Assembly: GCA_017549325.1 (NCBI GenBank)
Contig: JAFYVA010000074.1
Coordinates: 1-23,297, forward strand
From: Oscillospiraceae bacterium
GTDB lineage: Bacteria > Bacillota_A > Clostridia > Oscillospirales > Oscillospiraceae
Length of the DNA: 23,297 nucleotides
Direction of reading: 5' to 3'
Shown: piece by piece, positions 14,902 through 21,328 of the stretch
Layout of the letters: every line of letters begins with the position of its first letter
How positions within the stretch are numbered: position 1 is the first letter of the stretch
Position numbers and translations under genes: made by a program
The notes under the pieces: model-generated
Databases searched by the model: none
What the model saw: the letters and a program-made list of their open reading frames with translations, nothing else
Told to the model about the DNA's origin: nothing

Positions 14902-17367
14902 TTATTCCTTTGTCAAATGTGCCGAGGCTGCCTTCAGCATCAGTTTCTTGGTGCCCACCTTATCGAAGGCCACCTCAATAAGGGCATCGCCGCCCATGGG
15001 ACGGACGGAGATCACCAAGCCCTGTCCAAAGGCATCGTGCCGCACACTCTCACCGGCCTGCAGCTGCAGCGCAGGGGCTGATGCAGGCTTTTTGATACTC
15101 TCCGTAAAGTTTGGCTTCTTGGCCGAAACCTTGGGCGTTGCGGCGTATGTGGTATTGTAGCCGCCAAAGCCGCCGCTGTATCCGCCGCCGAAGCTGGAGG
15201 AAAATCCGCCGACGTCGTCGTTGTAGTCGTCGCTCCAGTGGCGCTCGGCACGGGGTTCGGGCTTGCCGATCCACTGGGAGTTCTCCTCCGGAACCTCCTC
15301 AAGGAAGCGGGAGGGCATGGTCGGCGTGGTACGGCCGAACAGCATACGCTGCCGCGCATGGGTCAGTATCAGCTTCTCCATGGCGCGGGTCATGGCCACA
15401 TAGCACAGCCGACGCTCCTCTTCCATCTCCTCCGGCTCGCTCATAGCGCGATTTCCCGGGAAAAGGCCGTCCTCCATGCCCACGACATACACATGGGGGA
15501 ATTCCAGACCCTTGGCGCTGTGGATCGTCATCATCACCACCGCGTTGTCACCTGCCTCGGCGCTGTCCAGATCGGTATAGAGCGCCACCTCATCAAGGAA
15601 TCCTGCCAGCGTGGGGTTCTCGGGATCGTTGTCCAAAAATGCACGGATGGAGGATGTCAGTTCTCGGATGTTCTCCAGACGGCCACGGCTCTCCATGTCA
15701 TTCTTCTCCGTCAGCATAGCGGCATATCCGCTGCGCTCACAGACATATTCATAGAAGTCCACCAGTTCCATCTGATCGGCCTTTTCCCGCATCTCTTCAA
15801 TCATATCCGTAAAGGGATAAAACTTTACTGCCGCGGTTTTCAGGTCAGGATAGTCCTTTGCATGGCGCAGCACCTCATAGAGGGGCAAACCATTCTCTGT
15901 GGCAATACGCTGTGCCTTGTCGATGCTGGCGGCACCGATCTTGCGGGAGGGTACATTGACAATGCGCCGCAGTCGCAGATCGTCGGTGGGATTATTGATG
16001 AGGCAGAGATAGGCCAGCATATCCTTGACTTCGGCGCGGTCAAAGAACTTCATGCCGCCCATTACCTTATAGGGTACACCGTTGCGGCGGAAGGCATATT
16101 CCAGCGCGTTGGACTGGGCGTTCATACGGTAGAGGATGGCGTGGTCCCGCCAGTTCAAACCGCGATTGTAGTTCATCATAATCTCGCCCAGCACGAAGTT
16201 CGCCTCGTCATTTTCGTTGAAAGTGGTCTTGATGGTGACCTTCTCTCCCTCGCCCCGATCGGTCCACAGAGTCTTACCCTTGCGGCCCTCATTGTTGCGG
16301 ATGACGGCGTTGGCCGCATCGAGAATATGCTGGGTGGAGCGATAGTTCTGCTCCAATCGAATGGTGCGGGTGCCGGCATACTGCTTTTCAAAATTGAGGA
16401 TATTCTCAATATTGGCACCGCGGAAACGGTAGATGCTCTGGTCATCATCACCCACCACGCAGATGTTGCGATAGCCGCCTGCCAACAGCGTGGTCAGACG
16501 GTACTGCAAATGATTGGTGTCCTGATACTCATCGATGAGCACATAGCGGAAGCGGCGGCGGTAGTACTCCCGCACCTCGCGGTCGCTCTCCAGCAGGTGC
16601 ACCGTCTGTAAAATCAGATCGTCAAAGTCCAGCGCGTTGGCACTGCGGAGCTTAGCTGTGTAAAGCGAATACACTTTACCAATGCGAATTTTTCTCCAAT
16701 CAGATTGCTTTTCCCAATGTTCACAGTATTCCGCAGGGCTGACCATTTCCTCCTTGGCACGGGAAATGGCGGAGAGCACCTCGCGGGTGGAAAAGGTCTT
16801 TTCATCCAGATCCAGTTCCTTGAGACAATCCTTGATGACCCGTTTGCTGTCATCAGTATCGTAAATGGTAAAGTCGCGGCTGTAGCCAATGCGGTCGATA
16901 TCGCGGCGCAGAATGCGCACACAGGCGGAGTGGAAGGTGGAGGCCCATACATCGCAACCCTCCTCCCCCAGCATCCGCTCCAGACGCTCCTTCAGCTCGT
17001 TGGCAGCCTTGTTGGTAAAGGTGATGGCCAACACCTCATAAGGCTGGGGCGGCTCTACAGCACAGAGATAGCGGGCCAGCGGCTTCTGCTCCTCGGTAGG
17101 GTTCTCAACATAGGCCTCCAAAAACTCCACCTCGTCCTCAGAAATGGGCATGGGGATCTCTTCGCAGTCGCTGCCGCGGCCGTAGCGCAGCAGGTTGGCA
17201 ATGCGATGGATCAGCACTGTGGTCTTTCCGCTTCCGGCACCCGCCAACAACAATAGCGGCCCCTCGGTGGTCAACACTCCCTGTCGCTGCATAGGATTTA
17301 ATTTCGAAAAATCCACCTCGATGGCACGCTTTCGGGCGGCAATAAATCTCTTTTCCAGTTCGGTCAT
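14902..17367 (-). CDS. pcrA: ATP-dependent DNA helicase PcrA/UvrD
   Basis: 821 residues from the ATG at 17367 (AGAGGAAG 8 nt upstream). An in-frame TTG/ATG reading from 17415 would start upstream of, and inside, the promoter region and was rejected. SF1A motifs are AGAGSGKT (42-49), ITFTNKAANEL, DEYQDTN (about 277-283), GDDDQSIYRFRGA, QNYRS, TIHSAKGLEF and CYVAMTRA. About 45 acidic residues are inserted between motifs I and Ia. A Gly/Ser/Tyr/Asp-rich linker (about 708-745) precedes the C-terminal Tudor-like domain (VRHDAFGQGLV...). PcrA unwinds DNA 3' to 5' in repair, replication-fork rescue and RecA removal. It is divergent from an apparently SOS-controlled operon and may share its operator. 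Confidence 0.96.
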   Translation of the reverse strand: MTELEKRFIAARKRAIEVDFSKLNPMQRQGVLTTEGPLLLLAGAGSGKTTVLIHRIANLLRYGRGSDCEEIPMPISEDEVEFLEAYVENPTEEQKPLARYLCAVEPPQPYEVLAITFTNKAANELKERLERMLGEEGCDVWASTFHSACVRILRRDIDRIGYSRDFTIYDTDDSKRVIKDCLKELDLDEKTFSTREVLSAISRAKEEMVSPAEYCEHWEKQSDWRKIRIGKVYSLYTAKLRSANALDFDDLILQTVHLLESDREVREYYRRRFRYVLIDEYQDTNHLQYRLTTLLAGGYRNICVVGDDDQSIYRFRGANIENILNFEKQYAGTRTIRLEQNYRSTQHILDAANAVIRNNEGRKGKTLWTDRGEGEKVTIKTTFNENDEANFVLGEIMMNYNRGLNWRDHAILYRMNAQSNALEYAFRRNGVPYKVMGGMKFFDRAEVKDMLAYLCLINNPTDDLRLRRIVNVPSRKIGAASIDKAQRIATENGLPLYEVLRHAKDYPDLKTAAVKFYPFTDMIEEMREKADQMELVDFYEYVCERSGYAAMLTEKNDMESRGRLENIRELTSSIRAFLDNDPENPTLAGFLDEVALYTDLDSAEAGDNAVVMMTIHSAKGLEFPHVYVVGMEDGLFPGNRAMSEPEEMEEERRLCYVAMTRAMEKLILTHARQRMLFGRTTPTMPSRFLEEVPEENSQWIGKPEPRAERHWSDDYNDDVGGFSSSFGGGYSGGFGGYNTTYAATPKVSAKKPNFTESIKKPASAPALQLQAGESVRHDAFGQGLVISVRPMGGDALIEVAFDKVGTKKLMLKAASAHLTKE

Positions 17368-17403
17368 ATGCAATCTTCCTCTATCACTTGTAGATTCTTC
17401 CCC

Positions 17404-17432
17404 ATTGTAATACAAAATCCTGTATGGGTCAA
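17404..17432 (-). promoter_or_regulatory. Sigma-A promoter of pcrA
   Basis: On the minus strand TTGACC (17427-17432) and TACAAT (17404-17409) are separated by 17 bp. The predicted start near 17398 gives a leader of about 30 nt. A LexA-like box (17450-17463) lies 18 bp upstream of the -35. Confidence 0.75.
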
Positions 17433-17449
17433 CCTCTTTGGAAGATTTT

Positions 17450-17519
17450 CGAATTTTTGTTCGATTTTCTATTGACAGGAACCTTTGTTCGATATATAAT
17501 GTACTCGAACAAACATTCT
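17450..17519. promoter_or_regulatory. Three LexA-box-like sites at exact 28-bp intervals
   Basis: Measured against the Bacillus/Clostridium LexA box CGAAC-N4-GTTCG, three sites stand out. They are CGAAT-TTTT-GTTCG (17450-17463, 9 of 10 fixed bases), GGAAC-CTTT-GTTCG (17478-17491, 9 of 10) and CGAAC-AAAC-ATTCT (17506-17519, 8 of 10). Their starts are exactly 28 bp apart. The second lies between the -35 and -10 of the downstream promoter and the third covers its transcription start, ideal places for repression. The first lies between this promoter and that of divergent pcrA. Confidence 0.72.
17472..17500 (+). promoter_or_regulatory. Consensus sigma-A promoter of the putative SOS operon
   Basis: Perfect TTGACA (17472-17477), a 17-bp spacer and perfect TATAAT (17495-17500). 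This is the strongest promoter in the window and would need tight repression. The 9-mer TTTGTTCGA occurs at 17456-17464 and 17484-17492, and inverted as TCGAACAAA at 17505-17513. The last two frame the -10 as a 9-N12-9 palindrome. Confidence 0.88.
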
Positions 17520-17537
17520 AACAGGAGGTATTTACCT

Positions 17538-17660
17538 ATGTTCACTACTCTCGGTTACATCATCATCATTGCCGGCGCCCTGTCCGTGTCCGTGAATATC
17601 ATGCGTCTAATCGACCGTCTGGAGCGTCCCCGCCGTCGCCGCAGCCGCAGCGCCGCGTAA
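17538..17660 (+). CDS. Small single-span membrane protein (40 aa), candidate SOS-induced effector
   Basis: The reading frame from the ATG at 17538 encodes 40 residues, and AGGAGG lies 9 nt upstream. The frame is open further 5' but runs through the promoter, so the short form is the real one. Residues 4-22 (TLGYIIIIAGALSVSVNIM) form one membrane helix. The tail RLIDRLERPRRRRSRSAA is strongly basic, which by the positive-inside rule puts the C-terminus in the cytoplasm. I recognise no family. It is the first gene after a strong promoter with LexA-like boxes and lies 23 bp before a radical SAM repair-type gene. LexA-controlled one-span micropeptides such as Caulobacter SidA and Staphylococcus SosA block division; similarity here is only in architecture and regulation. 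Confidence 0.75.
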   Translation: MFTTLGYIIIIAGALSVSVNIMRLIDRLERPRRRRSRSAA

Positions 17661-17683
17661 GACTCTCCTCTACTTGAGGCACT

Positions 17684-18952
17684 ATGGATATCGCGCAAAA
17701 ACTGACCATCCTCACCGATGCGGCGAAATACGATGCCGCCTGCACATCCAGCGGTGTGCGTCGTGCTTCCCGCCCGGGGATGATGGGTAATACCACCTCC
17801 TCTATTGCCGGATGCTGCCATAGCTTCTCGGCAGACGGGCGGTGCATCACCCTCTTGAAAGTGTTGATGAGCAACGCTTGCTGTTACGATTGCGCCTACT
17901 GCGTCAACCGTCGCTCCAACGATACGCCCCGTGCATCCTTTGCGCCGCGTGAACTTGCAGAACTGACCATTGAATTTTATCGGCGCAATTATATTGAGGG
18001 ACTCTTTCTCTCCTCCGGCGTATTGCGCTCGCCGGATTACACCACTGAGCAAATGATCTCCGCGCTTCAGATGCTGCGGCGGGAGTATCGTTTTAACGGC
18101 TACATCCACGCAAAAGCCATTCCCGGTACTTCACCGGAATTGATACATCAGCTGGGGCTCTTGGCAGACCGCCTCAGCGTGAATATTGAGCTGCCCTCTC
18201 AGCAAGGGTTGCAGACCTTGGCCCCCGACAAGTCGAAGGAGGCCATTTTGCGTCCTATGGGACAAATTCGGGATACGGCGCAGGAGAATCGTCGGGAGCT
18301 GGTAACATATAAACACGCACCGACTTTTGCACCCGCCGGACAGAGTACACAACTGATCGTCGGCGCCACGGCGGATTCCGATCGGCATATTCTCCATCTG
18401 TCAGAATCTCTGTACGGAAAATATCAACTCAAGCGTGTGTTCTACTCTGCCTATGTTCCGGTGGTAGAAAATTCCCTCCTCCCCTCTCTGGACACAAAGC
18501 CGCCTCTGCTGCGGGAACATCGCCTGTATCAGGCCGACTGGCTGCTGCGGTTTTACGGGTTTCGGGCGCAGGAGTTGCTGGACGAGGAACATCCGAACTT
18601 CAATCCCTACCTCGATCCAAAAGCACACTGGGCGTTGGGACACTTAGAACAGTTCCCTGTGGACATTCTTTCGGCCGATATGGAAACGCTGCTGCGTGTT
18701 CCCGGTATCGGGCCGGTCAGCGCACGGCGCATCGTCTCAGCGCGCCGCAATACCCACATACGGTTTGAGGACTTACAAAAACTGGGCGTGGTGATGAAGC
18801 GGGCTCAATTCTTCATCACTTGCCGTGGTCGGATGCGCCCGGGACTACACTTCTCCCCCACTACACTGCTGCAACAGTTGGAGGCAGTGGAGCGGGGCGA
18901 CTTGCCTCATAGCGAGGCGCAGCAACTTTCTCTTTTCGATGCAGTGGGGTGA
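17684..18952 (+). CDS. Putative DNA modification/repair radical SAM protein (TIGR03916 type)
   Basis: 422 residues. The radical SAM cluster motif is CCYDCAYC (Cys66, Cys70, Cys73, CX3CX2C), preceded by the family's GVRRASRPGMMGNTTSSIAG stretch and CHSFSADGRCITLLKVLMSNA. The central barrel contains LFLSSGVLRSPDYTTEQM, GYIHAKAIPGTS and SVNIELPSQQGL. A helix-hairpin-helix (about 338-356, VPGIGPVSARRIVSARR) at the C-terminus suggests DNA binding. The family is annotated as a putative DNA repair or modification enzyme found next to DUF4130 and uracil-DNA-glycosylase-like proteins; its reaction is not established. The gene follows the 40-aa membrane protein by 23 bp and precedes the DUF4130 gene by 4 bp, all under the LexA-like operator. 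Confidence 0.9.
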   Translation: MDIAQKLTILTDAAKYDAACTSSGVRRASRPGMMGNTTSSIAGCCHSFSADGRCITLLKVLMSNACCYDCAYCVNRRSNDTPRASFAPRELAELTIEFYRRNYIEGLFLSSGVLRSPDYTTEQMISALQMLRREYRFNGYIHAKAIPGTSPELIHQLGLLADRLSVNIELPSQQGLQTLAPDKSKEAILRPMGQIRDTAQENRRELVTYKHAPTFAPAGQSTQLIVGATADSDRHILHLSESLYGKYQLKRVFYSAYVPVVENSLLPSLDTKPPLLREHRLYQADWLLRFYGFRAQELLDEEHPNFNPYLDPKAHWALGHLEQFPVDILSADMETLLRVPGIGPVSARRIVSARRNTHIRFEDLQKLGVVMKRAQFFITCRGRMRPGLHFSPTTLLQQLEAVERGDLPHSEAQQLSLFDAVG

Positions 18953-18956
18953 TCAC

Positions 18957-19811
18957 ATGGCATGGCGCGATGTCGTTTTTCAATATGATGGCACATTTGA
19001 AGGGTTTCTCTGCTGCGTGTTCGACAGCTATGTGCATAAAGAATTCCCCATCGCCTTTTACGGCGATGAGGATTGCTGTACACTGTATGAGGTTCGGTTT
19101 GTCGCCACAGACAAAGAAAAATCACAGCGCATTGCCAACAGCATCAAAAGCCGTTCCAAAGCCGCAGCCGATATCGTCCGTCGCGGTTTTCTCACCTGCC
19201 TTGCAGACAAAGAACAGCATCTCTACGCATTCATCCGCAAGCTTTATCAGGACGGTGCATCTTTTATCCACAATCCTGCCGACGAGATTTACCACCCCAT
19301 CGCCCGTGCCTTGCGCCATTTAAATGGAGAGTTGGAAAAGCTGCGTGGTTTTCTTCGCTTTTCTGACTGCAGCGGTGTGCTGGGTGCGGAAATCGAGCCG
19401 AAAAACCGCGTTTTGCCGCTGCTGCGCTATCACTTCTGCGCCCGCTATGCTGAGGAATCCTTCTTCATCTACGACCGTACCCACAGAGAACTGCTGGTCT
19501 ATAGCAAAGGACATTCCCGTATCCTGCAAGTAGACAGTTTGCAGTTGGCGCTTCCCGGCGAGGAGGAAGTGCAGTTCCGTATGCTGTGGCGGCGCTTTTT
19601 CAATACCATTTCTATTGAAGAGCGTCACAATCCGCGCTGCCAAAACACATTTCTTCCCAAGCGCTACCGCGGCACGATGACGGAATTTCTTCCGGATGAA
19701 CCAACCACTACTCCTCCAGAAGAAGCCGTAGTTTTGAAAGGCCCCTTCGTTCAAGGCGCGATATCTGCACCTGAGATACCCCCAGGATCTTTGCCGTTTG
19801 TTGTTGGGTAA
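18957..19811 (+). CDS. DUF4130 / TIGR03915 probable DNA metabolism protein, with extended C-terminal tail
   Basis: 284 residues from the ATG at 18957, 4 bp after the radical SAM stop. The frame is open further upstream, but that part overlaps the radical SAM gene. The start AWRDVVFQYDGTFEGFLCC is the family hallmark, and the central part has PADEIYHPIARALRHLNGELEKLRGFLRF. The core ends at KRYRGTMTEF (about 235-244), where relatives normally stop. A further 40 proline- and glutamate-rich residues follow, most of them encoded antisense to the 3' end of sigF. The family accompanies the radical SAM protein and, in many genomes, is fused to a uracil-DNA-glycosylase-like domain; no such domain is present here. 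The extra tail may be the result of a lost stop codon. Confidence 0.88.
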   Translation: MAWRDVVFQYDGTFEGFLCCVFDSYVHKEFPIAFYGDEDCCTLYEVRFVATDKEKSQRIANSIKSRSKAAADIVRRGFLTCLADKEQHLYAFIRKLYQDGASFIHNPADEIYHPIARALRHLNGELEKLRGFLRFSDCSGVLGAEIEPKNRVLPLLRYHFCARYAEESFFIYDRTHRELLVYSKGHSRILQVDSLQLALPGEEEVQFRMLWRRFFNTISIEERHNPRCQNTFLPKRYRGTMTEFLPDEPTTTPPEEAVVLKGPFVQGAISAPEIPPGSLPFVVG

Positions 19812-20412
19812 GAGATTTAAAAAACCGCAGCAGAATGGTCATCCGTTCCTTTTCCGGCAGTGTATCAATCGCTTGACGCAAAGCCAGTTTTTCCACCAAC
19901 CGCTCCTCTTCCCCGTCGTTTCCCAATGTTGACTCCAGAGTTAACCCCTCCGCTGTCTCCTGCTGCAGAGATTCCGGTGCGATGGTGGCAAGATCGATGG
20001 TGGCGATCTCTTCTGCGCTGATACCCGTTGCCTCCTCCAATTCAGACAGACGCGCATCTCTCCCCAGCTGCTGACGCAGCTTCTCGCGGGTAGACCACAG
20101 GAGTTGTCCTTTCTCCTTGATGGTTCTTCCCACCTTGATGGCTCCGTCATCCCGCAGAAAGCGTCGGATCTCGCCCGCGATCTTCGGCACGGCGTATGTC
20201 GAAAACTGTGTCCCGTATGCAAAGTCAAATCCCTTTACAGCTTTGATAAATCCAATGCATCCCAGCTGATAGAGATCGTCGCTTTCCACGCCGCAGCCGT
20301 AGTAGCGCCGTACAATGGACCAGATCAGACCGCTGTTCTCCTCCAGCATTTGGCTGGTCGCTGCCTCGTCCCCCTCCTGTGCCCGCTCCAATAACGCCAG
20401 TCGCTCGTTCAT
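19708..20412 (-). CDS. sigF: RNA polymerase forespore sigma factor SigF
   Basis: 234 residues. Region 2 has DDLYQLGCIGFIKAVKGFDFAYG and FSTYAVPKIAGEIRRFLRDDG; region 3 follows at IKVGRTIKEKG. Region 4 has ALRQAIDTLPEKERMTILLRFFKSLTQQQTAKILGVSQVQISRLERR. The GEIRRFLRDDG-KVGR segment and the spoIIAA-spoIIAB context identify it as sigma-F (SpoIIAC), the first compartment-specific sigma factor of the forespore, held inactive by SpoIIAB. The ATG overlaps the spoIIAB stop (ATGA), so synthesis of sigma and anti-sigma is coupled. Its last 104 bp overlap the DUF4130 gene tail to tail, and I see no terminator for either gene. Confidence 0.96.
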   Translation of the reverse strand: MNERLALLERAQEGDEAATSQMLEENSGLIWSIVRRYYGCGVESDDLYQLGCIGFIKAVKGFDFAYGTQFSTYAVPKIAGEIRRFLRDDGAIKVGRTIKEKGQLLWSTREKLRQQLGRDARLSELEEATGISAEEIATIDLATIAPESLQQETAEGLTLESTLGNDGEEERLVEKLALRQAIDTLPEKERMTILLRFFKSLTQQQTAKILGVSQVQISRLERRGLSKLRLLLEE

Positions 20413-20846
20413 CGCAGGCGGGGTGCGATACGCTTCTGCATCACCACGGTGGTGCCGCGGCCTACCTCAGATTTGACACGCATGCGGTCCGTGAAGCTCT
20501 CCATAATGGTAAATCCCATGCCGCTGCGCTCGGCGCCTCCCGTCGTGTAGAGCGGCTCGCGAGCCTTTTCGATATTCTCAATGCCGCGTCCCCAATCGCG
20601 AATACTCAGTTCCATTGTATTCTTCTCCAAAATGCGAACCTTCAGCACGATTTTACCCAGCTTGTCGGGATAGCCATGGACAATGGCGTTGGTAACGGCC
20701 TCACTGACCGCGGTCTTAATATCCCCCAGTTCATCCAGTGTCGGGTCTAATTGTGCGGCAAAAGCCGCCACGGCGCTGCGGGCAAAGCCCTCGTTGCTGC
20801 TGCGGCTCAAAAATTCCAGCACCATATAATTTTCAGTGCGCTGCAT
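20409..20846 (-). CDS. spoIIAB: Anti-sigma F factor SpoIIAB (serine kinase)
   Basis: 145 residues of the GHKL ATPase fold. The N box is SEAVTNAIVHGY (Glu49, Asn53), the G1 box is DWGRGI (84-89) and the ATP lid/G2 region is ERSGMGFTIM (106-115). SpoIIAB binds SigF with ATP and phosphorylates SpoIIAA, the central partner switch of early sporulation. The ATG at 20846 has AAGGAGG 8 nt upstream. It lies 26 bp after spoIIAA and overlaps sigF by 4 bp, the standard spoIIA order. Confidence 0.97.
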   Translation of the reverse strand: MQRTENYMVLEFLSRSSNEGFARSAVAAFAAQLDPTLDELGDIKTAVSEAVTNAIVHGYPDKLGKIVLKVRILEKNTMELSIRDWGRGIENIEKAREPLYTTGGAERSGMGFTIMESFTDRMRVKSEVGRGTTVVMQKRIAPRLR

Positions 20847-20872
20847 ATGTATATCCTCCTTATATGATGGAT

Positions 20873-21181
20873 TTACTCGATACTCATCATTCGCCCGATA
20901 CCGGCGGTCTCCAACACCTTACGCGCCTGGGTCGATACACCGCGCAAAATCACGCTCCCACCCGTCTCCCGCATCCGCTGCCAGCCACGCAGCGCCACAG
21001 CGATACCGGCACTGTCCATAAAGGTGACGCCATGGAAATCCATTACCAGCTCCGTGGGCAACACGGCATCGATTTCACGCTCCAATTTGGAAAGCAGGCC
21101 GCAGGCACCGTGGTGGTCCAACTCCCCTTTTAGCTTCAGTTCTAACGCACGGTCGCGGCTCGTTGCGATCACTTCCATCAT
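20873..21181 (-). CDS. spoIIAA: Anti-sigma F factor antagonist SpoIIAA
   Basis: 102 residues from the first of two adjacent ATGs (21181), with AAGGAG 5-6 nt upstream; the second ATG at 21178 is equally possible. It has a STAS domain with the phosphorylation site Ser57 in FMDSAGIAVALR. Unphosphorylated SpoIIAA releases SigF from SpoIIAB; SpoIIAB phosphorylates it and the membrane phosphatase SpoIIE reverses this. It is the first gene of spoIIA, 147 bp after valS, from which it is separated by a terminator. A sigma-H promoter is expected upstream, but I cannot point to a convincing one. Confidence 0.96.
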   Translation of the reverse strand: MMEVIATSRDRALELKLKGELDHHGACGLLSKLEREIDAVLPTELVMDFHGVTFMDSAGIAVALRGWQRMRETGGSVILRGVSTQARKVLETAGIGRMMSIE

Positions 21182-21236
21182 ATTGACTCCTTTTTGTAGG
21201 TATAGGCATGCTCTGCGGGCATGTCTTTTTTCATGC
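21182..21236. other. Leader of the spoIIA operon
   Basis: This short stretch holds the spoIIAA ribosome binding site and three copies of GCATG in both orientations (21207-21236), two of which form CATGC-N7-GCATG. No clear sigma-A, sigma-H or sigma-F promoter is visible; part of the promoter may lie within the adjoining terminator. Confidence 0.35.
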
Positions 21237-21277
21237 AAAAAAAATAATCACCGCAGAGAAATCTCTACGGTGATTAT
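21237..21277 (-). terminator. Terminator of valS
   Basis: On the minus strand ATAATCACCGTAGAGA pairs with TCTCTGCGGTGATTAT (21244-21277, one T-G pair, 2-nt loop), followed by eight T. It lies 52 bp past the valS stop codon and insulates spoIIA. Confidence 0.92.
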
Positions 21278-21328
21278 ACTGGTTTTTATGTGCAGAACTC
21301 CGCGAATACTGTCGCAGCAGTTAGAAAA

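Noticed and set aside
15238..16611. Long plus-strand open frame (457 codons) inside pcrA
   Set aside because: It is antisense to conserved helicase motifs; its His-, Val- and Gly-rich composition is typical of shadow frames.
17424..17537. N-terminal extension of the 40-aa membrane protein (38 extra codons)
   Set aside because: The extension would begin upstream of the consensus -35/-10 and the LexA-like boxes, so it would not be on the transcript. The inner ATG has a perfect AGGAGG.
18825..18956. Longer start of the DUF4130 protein inside the radical SAM gene
   Set aside because: The extra residues do not resemble the family N-terminus; the MAWRDVVFQYDG start is conserved and lies right after the radical SAM stop.
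21182..21328. Possible riboswitch or T-box near valS
   Set aside because: This is the 3' side of valS; the only structure is a standard terminator. A T-box, if any, would lie upstream of valS, outside the window.
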